A stretch of 64,000 nucleotides of DNA from Dermatemys mawii (lineage: Eukaryota > Chordata > Testudines > Dermatemydidae), in assembly GCA_007922305.1 (NCBI GenBank), contig ML677335.1, positions 19,378,246 through 19,442,245 on the forward strand. The letters are read 5' to 3'. Under the pieces are notes generated by a model. The model saw only the letters and a program-made list of their open reading frames with translations. It did no database searches and was not told where the DNA came from. Position 1 is the first letter of the stretch. The number at the start of each line of letters is the position of its first letter. The position numbers were made by a program, and so were the translations under genes. Below are positions 1-10,895 of this stretch, one piece after another.

Positions 1-136
1 GTTTTGGAATGTGAAGACTACTTTACCATCAGAAAATCAGCCCAAATCATCAAAGAAATGAAAAATTATAACACAGACATTCATTGTATTAATGAATGCA
101 GGTGGCCAGATGCAGGTATAATCAAAATAACTGCCT
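1..136 (+). pseudogene. RTE-type LINE fragment, endonuclease start
   Basis: One frame reads FWNVKT, resembling the WNVRT start of an apurinic-type endonuclease in RTE-like LINEs. After a frameshift another frame reads TIRKSAQIIKEMKNYNTDI then INECRW, matching the next conserved block (normally ending ETRW or ECRW). It is frameshifted and cut off by the window start. The same element appears to resume at 322-404 and 620-745, separated by CR1 insertions. The family label rests on motif recall. Confidence 0.65.
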
Positions 137-321
137 AGGAAAGAATACTGTGGAAAAGGATCTGAGAGGTCATAGTGGATCACAGACTAAATATGAGTCA
201 ACAGTGTAACACTGTTGCAAAAAAAGCAAACATCATTCTGGGACCTATTAACAGGAATATTGTAAGCAAGACTCAAGATATAATTCTTCTGCTCTACCCT
301 GCACTGATTAGGCTTCAACTG
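137..321 (+). repeat. CR1 LINE fragment inside the RTE copy
   Basis: The sequence runs through the CR1 reverse-transcriptase tail (GTGGATCACAGACTAAATAT, then CAACAGTGTAACACTGTTGC, then ATCATTCTGGGACCTATTAA). The preserved frame corresponds to the D-H-x-LN-x-S-x-QC block seen also in the CR1 copies at 6285 and 32930. It is truncated at both ends. Confidence 0.7.
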
Positions 322-404
322 GACCAGCAAATGAAAAGATGGATAGAACACTTCCCATGACATCCTTAATAGAGTCTCACCCAGAAATAACATTTAACTT
401 TGAT
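322..404 (+). pseudogene. RTE-type LINE fragment, linker before reverse transcriptase
   Basis: Translation gives DQQMKRWIEHF, matching the W-x-EHF block that precedes the RT domain in RTE-like LINEs. It lies between two CR1 pieces and fits between the fragments at 1-136 and 620-745 in element order. Confidence 0.55.
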
Positions 405-410
405 AATTCT

Positions 411-610
411 AGAATCATAGGGCTAGAAGGGACTGCAAGGGTCATCTAGTTTAAACCCTGCCAAGATGCAGGATTTTTTGTGTCTAAACTATACAAGACA
501 GATTGCCATCCAGCCTGCTTTTGAAAGCCTCCAGCAAAGGAACTTCCACAACCTCCCTAGACAGTCTGTTTTATTGTCCTACTGTTTTTACAGTTAGGTA
601 ATCCCCCTTC
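411..610 (-). repeat. CR1 LINE 3' end, minus orientation
   Basis: Begins with AGAATCATAGGGCTAGAAGG and continues GGTCATCTAG, then GATTGCCATCCAGCC and CTTCCACAACC. This is the reverse complement of the standard CR1 3' terminus, whose tail is an ATTCTATGATT-type repeat. It interrupts the RTE-type element. Confidence 0.85.
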
Positions 611-619
611 CCCATCTTT

Positions 620-745
620 TGTAGGGAAGATGGCAGAACTTGATGTTTGTTGTGAGGATATTACTCTGGATGAACTTAAAGTGCCCATAGAAAGATTAAA
701 GAACAAATCACCAGGTAAATATCAAATCACAGCAGAAGCCCCCTC
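620..745 (+). pseudogene. RTE-type LINE fragment, start of reverse transcriptase
   Basis: One frame gives AELDVCCEDITLDELKVPIE followed by RLKNKSPGKYQITAEA. It matches the D-E-x3-AI-x2-LKN-x-K-x-PG-x2-x-I-x-AEAL block at the start of RTE-like reverse transcriptases. The frame is open from 630, but the domain stops after about 40 residues where unrelated sequence follows. Confidence 0.65.
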
Positions 746-1566
746 TCTCCCAGCCCACTCTAGGCTTCAGAGCCCAAGCTCAACCTTCAGCTTAAACTGC
801 AAAGTACTAATATACAGCTATTTTTACAGCATAAACCACTAATTTGAGTCTTTTGACCTGGGCTGGGAGGCTCACTCAAAATGTTTAATATCCTGACTGA
901 CCTCACTTCCCTCATATTAAAAGGAATGGGATTTCATGGAAAATATGCACTAAACGGCCTTTCAGTAACTTTTGATCTCATTCTTATATCTGCTCTGCCT
1001 AAGAAGGTTGATCATTTAGTCTCTAAGTGTTTGATATTTATCCAACAAAGCATATCATGTACTGGGCCAGATTTTTTCCTGTGCCAAGATCTGCTTGGTG
1101 CTGGGGGGAAATCATCAAGCCACAATTATCAAACCACACCTGCTCCATTGACTGTGTAAATTAGAGAAAGCTAGGAAAATGCCCTGTATGCCCAGGTGGG
1201 GGTGGCTGATGCAGGAACCTGTTCAAGCTAGTTGATAGTACCTTCTCTGTCAAGGGAATTCTTAGCTGAGCAGGTGTATCCAGATTCCTGAATGGCATAC
1301 AAAGGAACTGGAACAGGTGAAAATAATGCCCACAATCTTTATAATATGTTAACTACATTAAGTAGAGCACTATCATACATTTTTAAACTTAGTTTGGGAC
1401 TCAGGAAAGTTGCCAATCTGACATCAATGTAAACTGAGTCTTCTATTTATTCAGAGAATGTACAGTACAAAAATCAGTGTTAAATCAACATATATTTCCC
1501 ATATATGCCACCATATATTTCCGACCCTCTTCTGGAATAAGTAATACTACTATAGTATAATGTATG

Positions 1567-1690
1567 CAGTGTAGTCATAGCAGTGGTGGTCCCACCCAAC
1601 ATATTAGAGAGACAACATGGATGATGTAGTATCTTTTACTAGATGAAGTTCTATTGATGAGAGAGAAAAGCTTTCGAAGACAAGCTTTGT
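1567..1690 (+). repeat. Decayed copy of the foldback repeat family
   Basis: Contains CATATTAGAGAGACAACATG, TAGTATCTTTTACTAGATGA and GAGAAAAGCTTTCGA in the same order as the left arms of the copies at 16905 and 47940. It is strongly diverged, and no right arm is recognisable. Confidence 0.6.
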
Positions 1691-2208
1691 GTGGCTCAAA
1701 AGCCTGCCTCTTTCTGCTGAGATTTTTACCAAGAAAGCAATTGAGATAACCTTGTCCACTATACACTGGATACATCATATTTGCTCATTTTACATATGTC
1801 ATCAAGACAGCCATCAGACAACAACACAATCTGATCACAACCAACATTGACTAACACTATAAATTCTGGTCTATTAGTAGAAATCTATAATAACAGAGGT
1901 ACGAAAATAGACAAAGGAGTTTGCCAGGATAGGTTTAGACATTGCTGTGATTTAGAGTTAATTATCAGGAACTACATTCCACTGTCATTACTCGAAATCT
2001 ACAGTAACTACAGAGGTATAATAGCGTAAGAGAGCATAATGTTGGACCAAAGATAACAAACTGGTGTATTTTGATACACTGAAAAAAGCAAAATAAATGT
2101 TGCTGAAACTAGAAATAGTATTTCTTAGTTCAGGGGCCAGGTTGTAGTTTTGTAACCTGATCAGAATAAGGTGCAGCATATAGGTATATTATTCCAGGAG
2201 CACACTAG

Positions 2209-2243
2209 GGAATTAATTGTGATTGAGAGTCACAATTAATTCC
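2209..2243. repeat. Perfect 14-bp inverted repeat, 7-nt loop
   Basis: GGAATTAATTGTGA at 2209-2222 and its exact reverse complement at 2230-2243, separated by TTGAGAG. No known element boundary is seen around it. Confidence 0.9.
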
Positions 2244-5200
2244 TTTATTCTCCACTTACTGTACAGAAAAAGGTCTATTAACATTTTTTCCATCTGAATT
2301 GTTTTTCAATTAAAAATGTGGTTTTGATTAAACTATAAATTTAAATTTCCACAAAGAGTATCTGCTTTTCACAGAAAAGAAAAACATTTTTAAATCAAAA
2401 TGATGGTCTCCTAATTGTGGGCAGGTGCTGACCAAACTCCCACTGACAACAATGGGCATCGGCAGCCATTTTGATAGATGACAGTTCCACATGGTCTTCA
2501 ATGTAAAAGAAAATTATTCCTCAGGAGGCATGCGGAAGTTATAAATAGTAATGCAAAATAATACCATTAATTAAAAATACCTTCATCTGCAATGCATATG
2601 AATCCCATTTAGTTTGAACTCTAAAGGAAGTTTGAAGTGTCTGTGTTATTACATTATTAAGATCATTTGAGATACAGAAATCATCTGCTACTCGGCACTA
2701 AATGTCTTACAGGACCAATTTTTAAAATTAATTTTAACTGAAACTACTTAACTTTTACCTGTAAAATCTCAGAATGTTCATTCTAAAAAAGTTAAAAAGT
2801 GCTATAATTTTTGGGAGGATATGCTGTTTTCTTCATATACAACAATGTGGTTGAATCCTTGCTTATGTGCAATGTTCAGCTATGCATGAACCATGGAAAC
2901 ATGAGCAGTGCTTCCATAATACGACCTTGATAATGGAATAATGATTTAATCATTCATTGATCCATCAACTCCTTCTAAAGTTCCACCAAAGGTCTTTAGA
3001 ATAACATTTTCTTTTTTTAACTATGTTTTACTAACATTCATAACAAATGTTTTGGCCCATTTTCAGATAATGTGTTTGTTTTTGGTAATTTAGCAAAAAT
3101 AATCTACCCTTACCTAAACAGAACCTGTAATATGAATGTTGAAAATGCAAGCATAATGGAGACCAGACCTCTAAGTCTTCATTTGAACACTAGATGTCAC
3201 TCGTGTATGGTAGATGTCCTCTGTGCTGATGAAGAATATGCAAGTATTCCGCTTTGCCGGTATTATACCTTTGGGAGACTTTAACACTGTCTCAGTTGAG
3301 ATTCTGTTAACATTTTCTTTACAAACCCTTTTTTAAGGAGTTCATAACTCAGCCATACACATTCACTATATGGCATACTGCACAAGGGCTCAGATGGGTG
3401 GATTTTTTAAATGCAGGGTATTTTTAAGGTGAATAGATATAAGAGAATTTTCTATTGATTACAATGCTTTTAGTGCACTAATAAGTGAAAAAAAACCTTG
3501 TAATTAAAATATGATGATATTTTCAGTCCGGAAAGTTTAAATGGTTTCATTGCTTTTTAGTCATTTGTGGACGAAATAATTTGATACAGTTGCTGCTATA
3601 CTTCAGAATATCATCAAATAGATTTTATAAACTTACTGTGCACTCACAAGACAGCAAATAGGCCAAGACAGATCATATATTTAACCCCTACTGATCACAA
3701 GAGTATTGAAGAAGATTGCGCAGTCCTCATTGTTCATAGGTATTATAATGATTAGCATAAGTAAAAATCACCCATGACTCTGAGAAATTCTTACTGTACC
3801 CAACTGGCAATGAGCAGCATAGGTTAAAGTTTACATTTTAAACAAAATTCGGATTTTACTGGCTTTTGCTTCTGCAAGTCTGATCTCGTATGTTATTTGA
3901 ACAGAATTGCTTGAGTGGGAATGATTAAATACAACCCGAAAAATTGTGATGGTGATACCACATCTGCTCTAGCCAGTGACTCAGGTGATGAACTGCATTC
4001 AAGTTGTGCTTGGTTCCGTTCAGTAGGTGAGAATAGTAGTGGCTTTAGGTACCTTTCAGTATTTGTCCCCTCAGTCTAACTCTGAGACTAGCTGGAGACT
4101 GGAGCAGTAGTGTTAGACAGCCATGATGTTGCCCTAACTTGTACCTAGCTGCCAATAGCCCTTAAGTTCATTTTGGCAGCAAGTGATGACAGGACACCTC
4201 AGCCACTTCCCTCTTGTATAAGCCATGCTTCCTGTGGGAGGGGGATAGTACAGGAATTTCTATTGTGGCTCTAAGTCACCTGAAAATTCATCACATATGG
4301 GGAATCTTTAGGGGACCAGATCTGCTGACACAAGGGCCCGAGTCATATACCAATATTCATGAATAGTCCTAATTAAAGATTCTTTTCTGAAATTGACAGG
4401 TAAAGGCAGGAGCCTTCTATTAAAGCTTAAAATGTAGATTAAAGCCAGTGATCCAATTATGGATCATATACAGAACTACACTATAAGTATTGTAAGCTAA
4501 TGTTTAGTAAAGGATCACTGAAGGACATCTGAAAGTATTTTCCCATACTCAAATAATAATTTTGTATGAATGCTAAACCTTCAAATGGGCAAACTCATGA
4601 GCTAAACAGGAACTGTTCTGACCTCCTATATTAAAATATGCACCTCATCTAAGATGGGAAACACTAGATTAGGCAGACCCTTCCCCAGTACCATCTCATA
4701 ACTCCTATCATTGGCCACCTCCATCTCTGTACTTAAATAGTAACTTGACATGTTTCTCTATCCCTGAATATTAGCCCCTGGCATCTGCTGTTTATTGCAC
4801 AGGGTTCCCTGCCACCATGATTCTTCTTCTGATAGGATTCTGAACTCTCTGTGAAGATCATTCTTAGCTGGAGAGCGTGGGGTGGTTATAAAGCCTGGAA
4901 ATTTCTTTCCAGTGGGAGGAGAACCACTAATGTTGCCTCTGAAGACATGCTACTGCATGGTGGGGAAGGATCATGGAACCTCCTCATTAAAAACCCAACT
5001 ACAGGTAGGAAGGCTGCAGTTTCAGGGAGGGAGTTTCTCTTTAGATTTGAATAAGCATCTGAACTTATCTGAACCAAACCTTTTGAGATTCACCCACCAC
5101 TAGCTAAAACATGGTAATGCTTCAGATTTCAAGTAATGGAACTCTCACTTCATTCCTCTCCTTTACTTTACTAAGATGATACTCATTCACCTCTACCCAA

Positions 5201-6284
5201 GGGCAGAAAAGCATTCTCCAAGATTTTGCTGATTTAATTTTTTAAAAGCTTTAAAAGAAAAAAATACACTGACTATGGAGGCACATGAAGCATTTTAATG
5301 AGATTCCTTCCACAGCTAGTATTATCCATAGCAATACAAATCGGGAAAGCTAATGCTTTTTATACCTTTAAAAATTTGCATTTTAAGCTCTCCTCAGTAC
5401 TGTTTATCCAAGTCTGGACTACAAAATACATTTCTGTACTTTCAATGGACCCTGACATAAATATGGCCAAATTTTCTGCCCACACAAGGGAATTGTGTCA
5501 GCAAAAATTCATACTGTGTGCACAAAAGAGGTAATTGCCTACATGCATGTGCTTTGGCTCCCTTTGTATGTAGGTAGATTAAGGCAGGATCTTGCACTAC
5601 CACATTTGGAATCCAAGTCTGAATTTGGGAACACTGGTCTACAAGAATCTACAATCATGATAGCTGGAGCATACACTATCTACAGGAAGTATGTTCAAAC
5701 TGGTTTGCACTTGGTAGAATCATTCTCTAACTCCCCAAGACTCCCATCAAGTTCGCTGTCAGATTTGGTCATCTGAGATGGGAGAGTCAAGGGACAGCAG
5801 CAATAAAGAGTTGGGGGATGGTGCTAAACTGTGGGCCCCATTTAATCTGAATGAATCCCACCTGCAAATACCTCTCTATCTATAATGCAGAGGCCAGATT
5901 TTCCCACCAATTGTGGACACAACTCCCACTGGCTTTGCTTAGAGTTGAGTACACCTGATGAGGTAATTGGGCTCTGGATTCTTCTCAGGGGATTTGGCAA
6001 ACACTCATTTTATGGGTACAGCAGCAGATCTCTTCTATACTTCGTAGTGGACTTGTAACAAGCACCCAGTGATTATTAAGGGAGTCAGTCTAATCCCTCC
6101 AACCATCCATCATGCAACTATTTGCTTCACCCTGTTTGTTCTATTATCCATTTGCCTCTATGGCACATTAAAGGGATTTAAGACTGGTTGATAAGTCTCA
6201 AAATGTAATTTAAGATGGGGAATCATTCTTATTGTGGCTCTTGTCGGGTTCTGAGGGAATTGATTCTTGGTTTTGTTTTATTAA

Positions 6285-7165
6285 CACTTTTATCAGTGAC
6301 ATAGAACAAAACAAAATCATCACTGATAAAGTTTACAGATGACAAAAAAATTGAGGGAATGTTAAATAAAGAAGAGGACAGGTTACAAATACAGAACAAA
6401 TCTGGATTCCTTGCTTAACTGGATGCAAGGAAACAATATGAGTTTCAGTATGACTAAATGTAAAGTTATAAATCTAGGAAGAAAGAAAGCAGGTTATACT
6501 TTGATGATGGGAGGCTCAATCTTGGGAAGCATACTCAAAGAGATTTTTGAGTTGTGGTGAAAGATCAGCTGACTATGAGCTCCCAATATGGTGCTAAAAG
6601 GGCTAACAAGATACTTGGATGCATAAACAAGGGAATATCAAGTAGAATTATAGTGATTATGTTACTTCTAGAATTGGTATTGTAACAACTACTATCAGAA
6701 TACTGTGCCCTGTTCTGTTGTCCGATGTTTAAAAACTGGAGCGGGTTCAGAGAAGAATGATTAACTATAAGACATGTTTTCCAGTCCTTTAAAGTCCAAG
6801 GAAATTATCAAAGAGAAGATTCGGGGGTGGTTTGAGCACCTCTATATTTACATGGGGAACAGAAATTAGATAATAGAGAGTTCTTCAGCTTAGCAAAATC
6901 GAATGGCTGGAACCTGAAGCTTGGCAAACTAGACTAGAAATAAGTGACAACATTTTAACAGTCAGGGTAAATAATCATTGGAACAAATTACCAAGGGGCA
7001 TGACGGATTCTGCACTGGAAATTTTAAAATCAGGATTAGATGTTTTTCTAAAAGATATACCCTAGTTCAAACAAGAATTAATTCTGAAAAGTGCTCTGGT
7101 CTCTGCTATACAGGAGATCGGATTAGATAAACACACTGGTCTATTCTGGGCTTACAGTTTTTGCC
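6285..7165 (+). repeat. Degraded CR1 LINE 3' half
   Basis: Retains AAATCATCACTGATAAAG then TTTACAGATGAC (the RT F-ADD region), GACTAAATGTAAAG (the T/D-KCK block), TGCATAAACAAGGGAATATC and GGTTCAGAGAAGAATGATTA (VQRR-A-x-MI). Many frameshifts leave no long ORF. The 3' boundary is approximate. Confidence 0.75.
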
Positions 7166-7779
7166 TGTATGGAGCTAGGTGCCTCATGTTATAATTAATC
7201 CATGCTAAATTTAGAATACTGGAGAACAAGACCCTTTCCAGTCATGATCCAAAAGAAATATGGCCGCCATTTGCTTTTTAGACCTTTGACTGACACAGAC
7301 TGCTTTCGCCATTGCTGAATGCTCTGGTCTAACTCTCACTGCAGAAGAAGCACACAAACAAACAAACAGACAAAATGTATGAAGAAGCAGCAGACAACAG
7401 TTGGTCTTGATAGCCTTTCCTTCCTTTCAGAAAAATATCGTGCTCATGGAAGTATACTTGGAAACTAAGATAAAAATAATAGGTCTAAGAGGGTGATTTC
7501 TGCAGGTACACAGAGAAGGAATGTATTTGTTCATATGTACATTTTGATTGAACACAGTGATTACAGAAAGTGATAGACTGACATCTCTGTAAACTAAGGT
7601 ACTCATTTAGTCCCATAAATTACCCCAGCCATTACCTAGAGATACCATGTCTAGAAGTGGGAAGCTAATTTAGTTTCCATGCCATTTAGTCCTTGGCTTC
7701 TGAGACTCCCAAAGATAAGTCAATAGTTGTGGTGGTTTTTGTGAGGCTGGCAAATGTTCACCCACTTGGAGATTAATTA

Positions 7780-8060
7780 GGAACGTGAAGGAATGATCAT
7801 AGTGGATTAGACTAGTAGATTTACTGCCATATTCTCCCTACAACAGCAACCAGTATCACCTTTAAAGGAAGGTGCATCAACCCTGCAGTGGGCAATGGCA
7901 CAAACTACCCAGAGGGGAAATTCTTTCCTAACCCCATTAGCTAGTGGCTGGATTCAGCCCTGAAGCATTAAGGTTTATAACCCCTATGATTTTTTTTTAA
8001 TCTATGTAGCCCCTATCCTAGACTGTGCATATTCTCACTACACATATAAATGTCTAGCCA
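7780..8060 (-). repeat. Old CR1 3'-region fragment, minus orientation
   Basis: Includes AAGGAAGGTGCATCAACCC, TTCTTTCCTAACCCCATTAG and CTAGTGGCTGG then CCCTGAAGCATTAAGGTTTA. These match the minus-strand 3' untranslated part of a CR1 subfamily common in turtles. Boundaries are approximate. Confidence 0.6.
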
Positions 8061-8433
8061 TTTAATATATAGCAATGAACAACTCTCATATGGTAATAAC
8101 TTTCAGCCACTATCTATCTAGTCTTGGATTGCCCCCTCCCACATAAAGGTGAGCAATGGTTTAACAAGAGTAGAAAAGATCAATGAGAATCCACTCCATA
8201 ATAAGCTTCTACATGAATCCATTGAAGGCGCAGGGTTTGTCTTTGTGGAATGAGCAGCAAGTGGCACCCACAAACACCACATTTTTCCAGAGATGTGTAA
8301 GAATCTTGGGAAGAATGGAATTGAAGGTTGTAAATCAGAAGAAACCAAGGCACTGAAGGAAAATAAAGTTAGTGGGATGCAAAACAGGCATCAAGAGAAC
8401 AGATATGAGTGACAAATGATTTTAGATACTTAC

Positions 8434-8610
8434 TTAAAAAGTTCATTCCTCATGATAGCTCGATTTGTTTGAGGGTCAATTGCATAGACCATCAAGTCAG
8501 ATTTGGAGTAATCCTCTTCTGAAAAGCCATCTCCAAATCTGCGGGCACCAATGGACTCTACCACAACTGTTGCACCAGGAATCTGATCTTGAACATAGCG
8601 TTCCAAAATC
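8434..8610 (-). CDS. PCDH15: PCDH15 exon: membrane-adjacent domain MAD12 (partial CDS)
   Basis: This 177-bp exon has one leading base, 58 codons and two trailing bases. Its translation runs [20 protein letters not shown], then GARRFGDGF, then [15 protein letters not shown] and ends RNELF plus two bases of Lys. This is the ferredoxin-like MAD12 domain just outside the transmembrane helix of protocadherin-15. In the known protein this domain supports dimerisation and lies next to the partners TMC1/2 and LHFPL5. The acceptor is CCATTTTCAG and the donor GTAAGT. The next exon, which should hold the end of MAD12 and the transmembrane helix, is not visible in the 8.4 kb that remain, so it must lie beyond the window edge. 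Confidence 0.94.
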
Positions 8611-10460
8611 CTGAAAATGGAAGAGTCAGAAAGTAACAGTCATTTATTCATTTTAACAAAGACTAACAAAAACCTGAACTGTAATTTAATAGATCGAAAC
8701 ATCGGCTTTGTAGGCGGCTAACCCTATGAGCCCTTTTCATAAAATCTCTATTCCAACATAACCTCTTAAATACTCAGCTCCTAGGAAAAACTTAGCAATG
8801 TTAGAGGAGGTCATTGCACACAGTTTCCTTAAGTCTAGCTCCATGTATTTATGATATAGTTTGAGTTTTAAATGACTCCTGGGAAATTGCAACTGTATTT
8901 TACAAATAAAACTGTCAAGCTTTTGTGGAGTTATATGGTTTCAGAACTCTTTAGTTCCACCTTTACAGTTGAGGGGTAGAAAATTCTCTCACACACAAAA
9001 ATAATATCCTCAACCATTTTCAGTGGAGTATATCATCTGGACATACAGTAATGACAAGGCATATCAGGTACCAGTATACCTGCAACTCCAAAAGGTGTAA
9101 ATAAGCTTTATAACCATGGGAGAGGTTGGAGTATTGGTCTGACAGGTTTACTACTGGAAAACAAAAATTATGTATAAACAGATTGCAAAAGTTATACAGA
9201 AAGTGACAAAGGATGACAGATAGCAGTCTCTAAATCACTCAACCAAAGTCCAAGATCTCAGGGGCATAATAACAATAAACGACAGCTGATCTACTTTATT
9301 TTACTTCCAGAAAAAGAAGCAATCAGTGCAAACTGCTGTATATGGTAGTACACCCAATGAAATATCAGCTTGAATATCAATATGTCAATAGGCAAGAAAA
9401 ATAAAATTCTTAAGAAATGCACTTGACTACAGAAGATAACATTTACTGATCATTTACTGATTCTTGATGGTGACACATAAATTTTAATATTTAATACATT
9501 TCCTTTTTTGTGTGTTATTGAATGTAGGTCTTGATAAGTTGCAAATCATTTTTTGCAGAAGTTCTCACACAGAATAATACTTCCTTATACAAGAAGTCGC
9601 ATTGGCAGTATCAGTAACTGACTGCCGTGAGACTACTTGAATGAGTAAGGATTTCTGGATGTGAGCAAGGGTTTTAGAATCATGTACTGAGAAAACAAAC
9701 TACTTTATTTTGAAGTTTTCTACATAAAATTACCTATTTATGGGAAAGGCCTAGAATATTTGTTGTTACTCCTAAATACTCATGAAAAACATATTTATGA
9801 AGGTTTGTAGAGTTTCCCCTGAAACAGGAAAGAAGAAGAGCTATCCTGAGCAGAAATACCTAAGGCATTGCTGTAGGACACAGTAAAAGGAGGAGGAAAA
9901 GAATAACATCTTCAAGAAATTAAAATAAAATAAAATAACACAAATGTAACAATAGCAAATACACAAGATGTTGACATGAGTATCATGCTATAGGAATTTA
10001 TATGGATTTATCCTATCCCTACAAGAAGCATAGAAAAAGCCTTAGAAAGGATAAGATCAGTATAGAAGTGAAAATATTGTGCTCCAACTTAGCCAGTATG
10101 TGGTATGTATCTTTCCCGGTGCCCATTAAAGTTGCTAATCTGTTAAAGGAGTTGACAAGCAAAACATATTAATTTTTCATATCAGTTTAGGTAGTCAGAA
10201 CTGCATCTGTCCAGGTGTGTGTTGTACTGTGCATCTGATAAAATAGGTATTTAGAGCAGTTAAAGCAAATAATGTATATGTAGTGAACAGATACTCTGGT
10301 CAGGAATCCAGGTAGAGTACTAAACATAATGGCAAGTTATAAGAATTCTTCTTCCATTCATGGTGTTAGCAAGGGAAGAATGAAAATGTTCACAATTTCC
10401 AGGAACAAGAGCATCCCTCTCAATCTTATCTGAATAAGTGATATTATGATATAGTACAAA

Positions 10461-10895
10461 AATGATTAGGGGGCTGGAGCACATGACTTATGAGGAGCGG
10501 CTGGGGGAACTGGGATTGTTTAGTCTGCAGAAGAGAAGAAGGGTGGGGGGATTTAATAGCTGTTTTCAACTACCTGAAAGGGTGTTCCAAAGAGGATGGA
10601 TCTAGATTGTTCTCAATGGTACCAGATGACAGAACAAGGAATAATGGTCTCAAGTTGCAGTGGGGGAGGTTTAGCTTGGATATTAGGAAAACTTTTTCAC
10701 TAGGAGGGTGGTGAAGCACTGGAATGGGTTACTTAAGGAGGTGGTGGAATCTCCTTCCTTAGAGGTTTTTAAGCTCAGGCTTGACAAAGCCCTGGCTGGG
10801 ATGACTTAGTTGGGGATTGGTCCTGCTCTGAGCAGGGGGTTGGACTAGGTGACATCCTGAGGTCCCTTTCAACCCTGATATTCTATGATTCTATA
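10461..10895 (+). repeat. CR1 LINE, 5'-truncated, with intact 3' tail
   Basis: Starts abruptly at ATGATTAGGGGGCTGGAGCA (the MIRGLEH block at the end of ORF2). It continues GAGGAGCGGCTGGGGGAACT (EERLGEL) and GGAATGGGTTACTTAAGGAG (WNGLLKE) and ends in GATATTCTATGATTCTAT, the typical CR1 3' microsatellite. One frame is disrupted after KRR. It is the youngest-looking CR1 tail in the 16-kb intron. Confidence 0.92.

Larger units (their letters stand above)
1..8433 (-). other. PCDH15: PCDH15 intron after the MAD12 exon (partial)
   Basis: Intronic sequence 3' of the last visible exon, cut by the window edge. Repeats are described separately: nested RTE and CR1 at 1-750, a decayed foldback copy at 1567-1690, a palindrome at 2209-2243 and CR1 pieces at 6285-7165 and 7780-8060. 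I see no gene or recognisable repeat in 755-1560, 2245-6280, 7170-7775 or 8065-8430. Confidence 0.8.
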
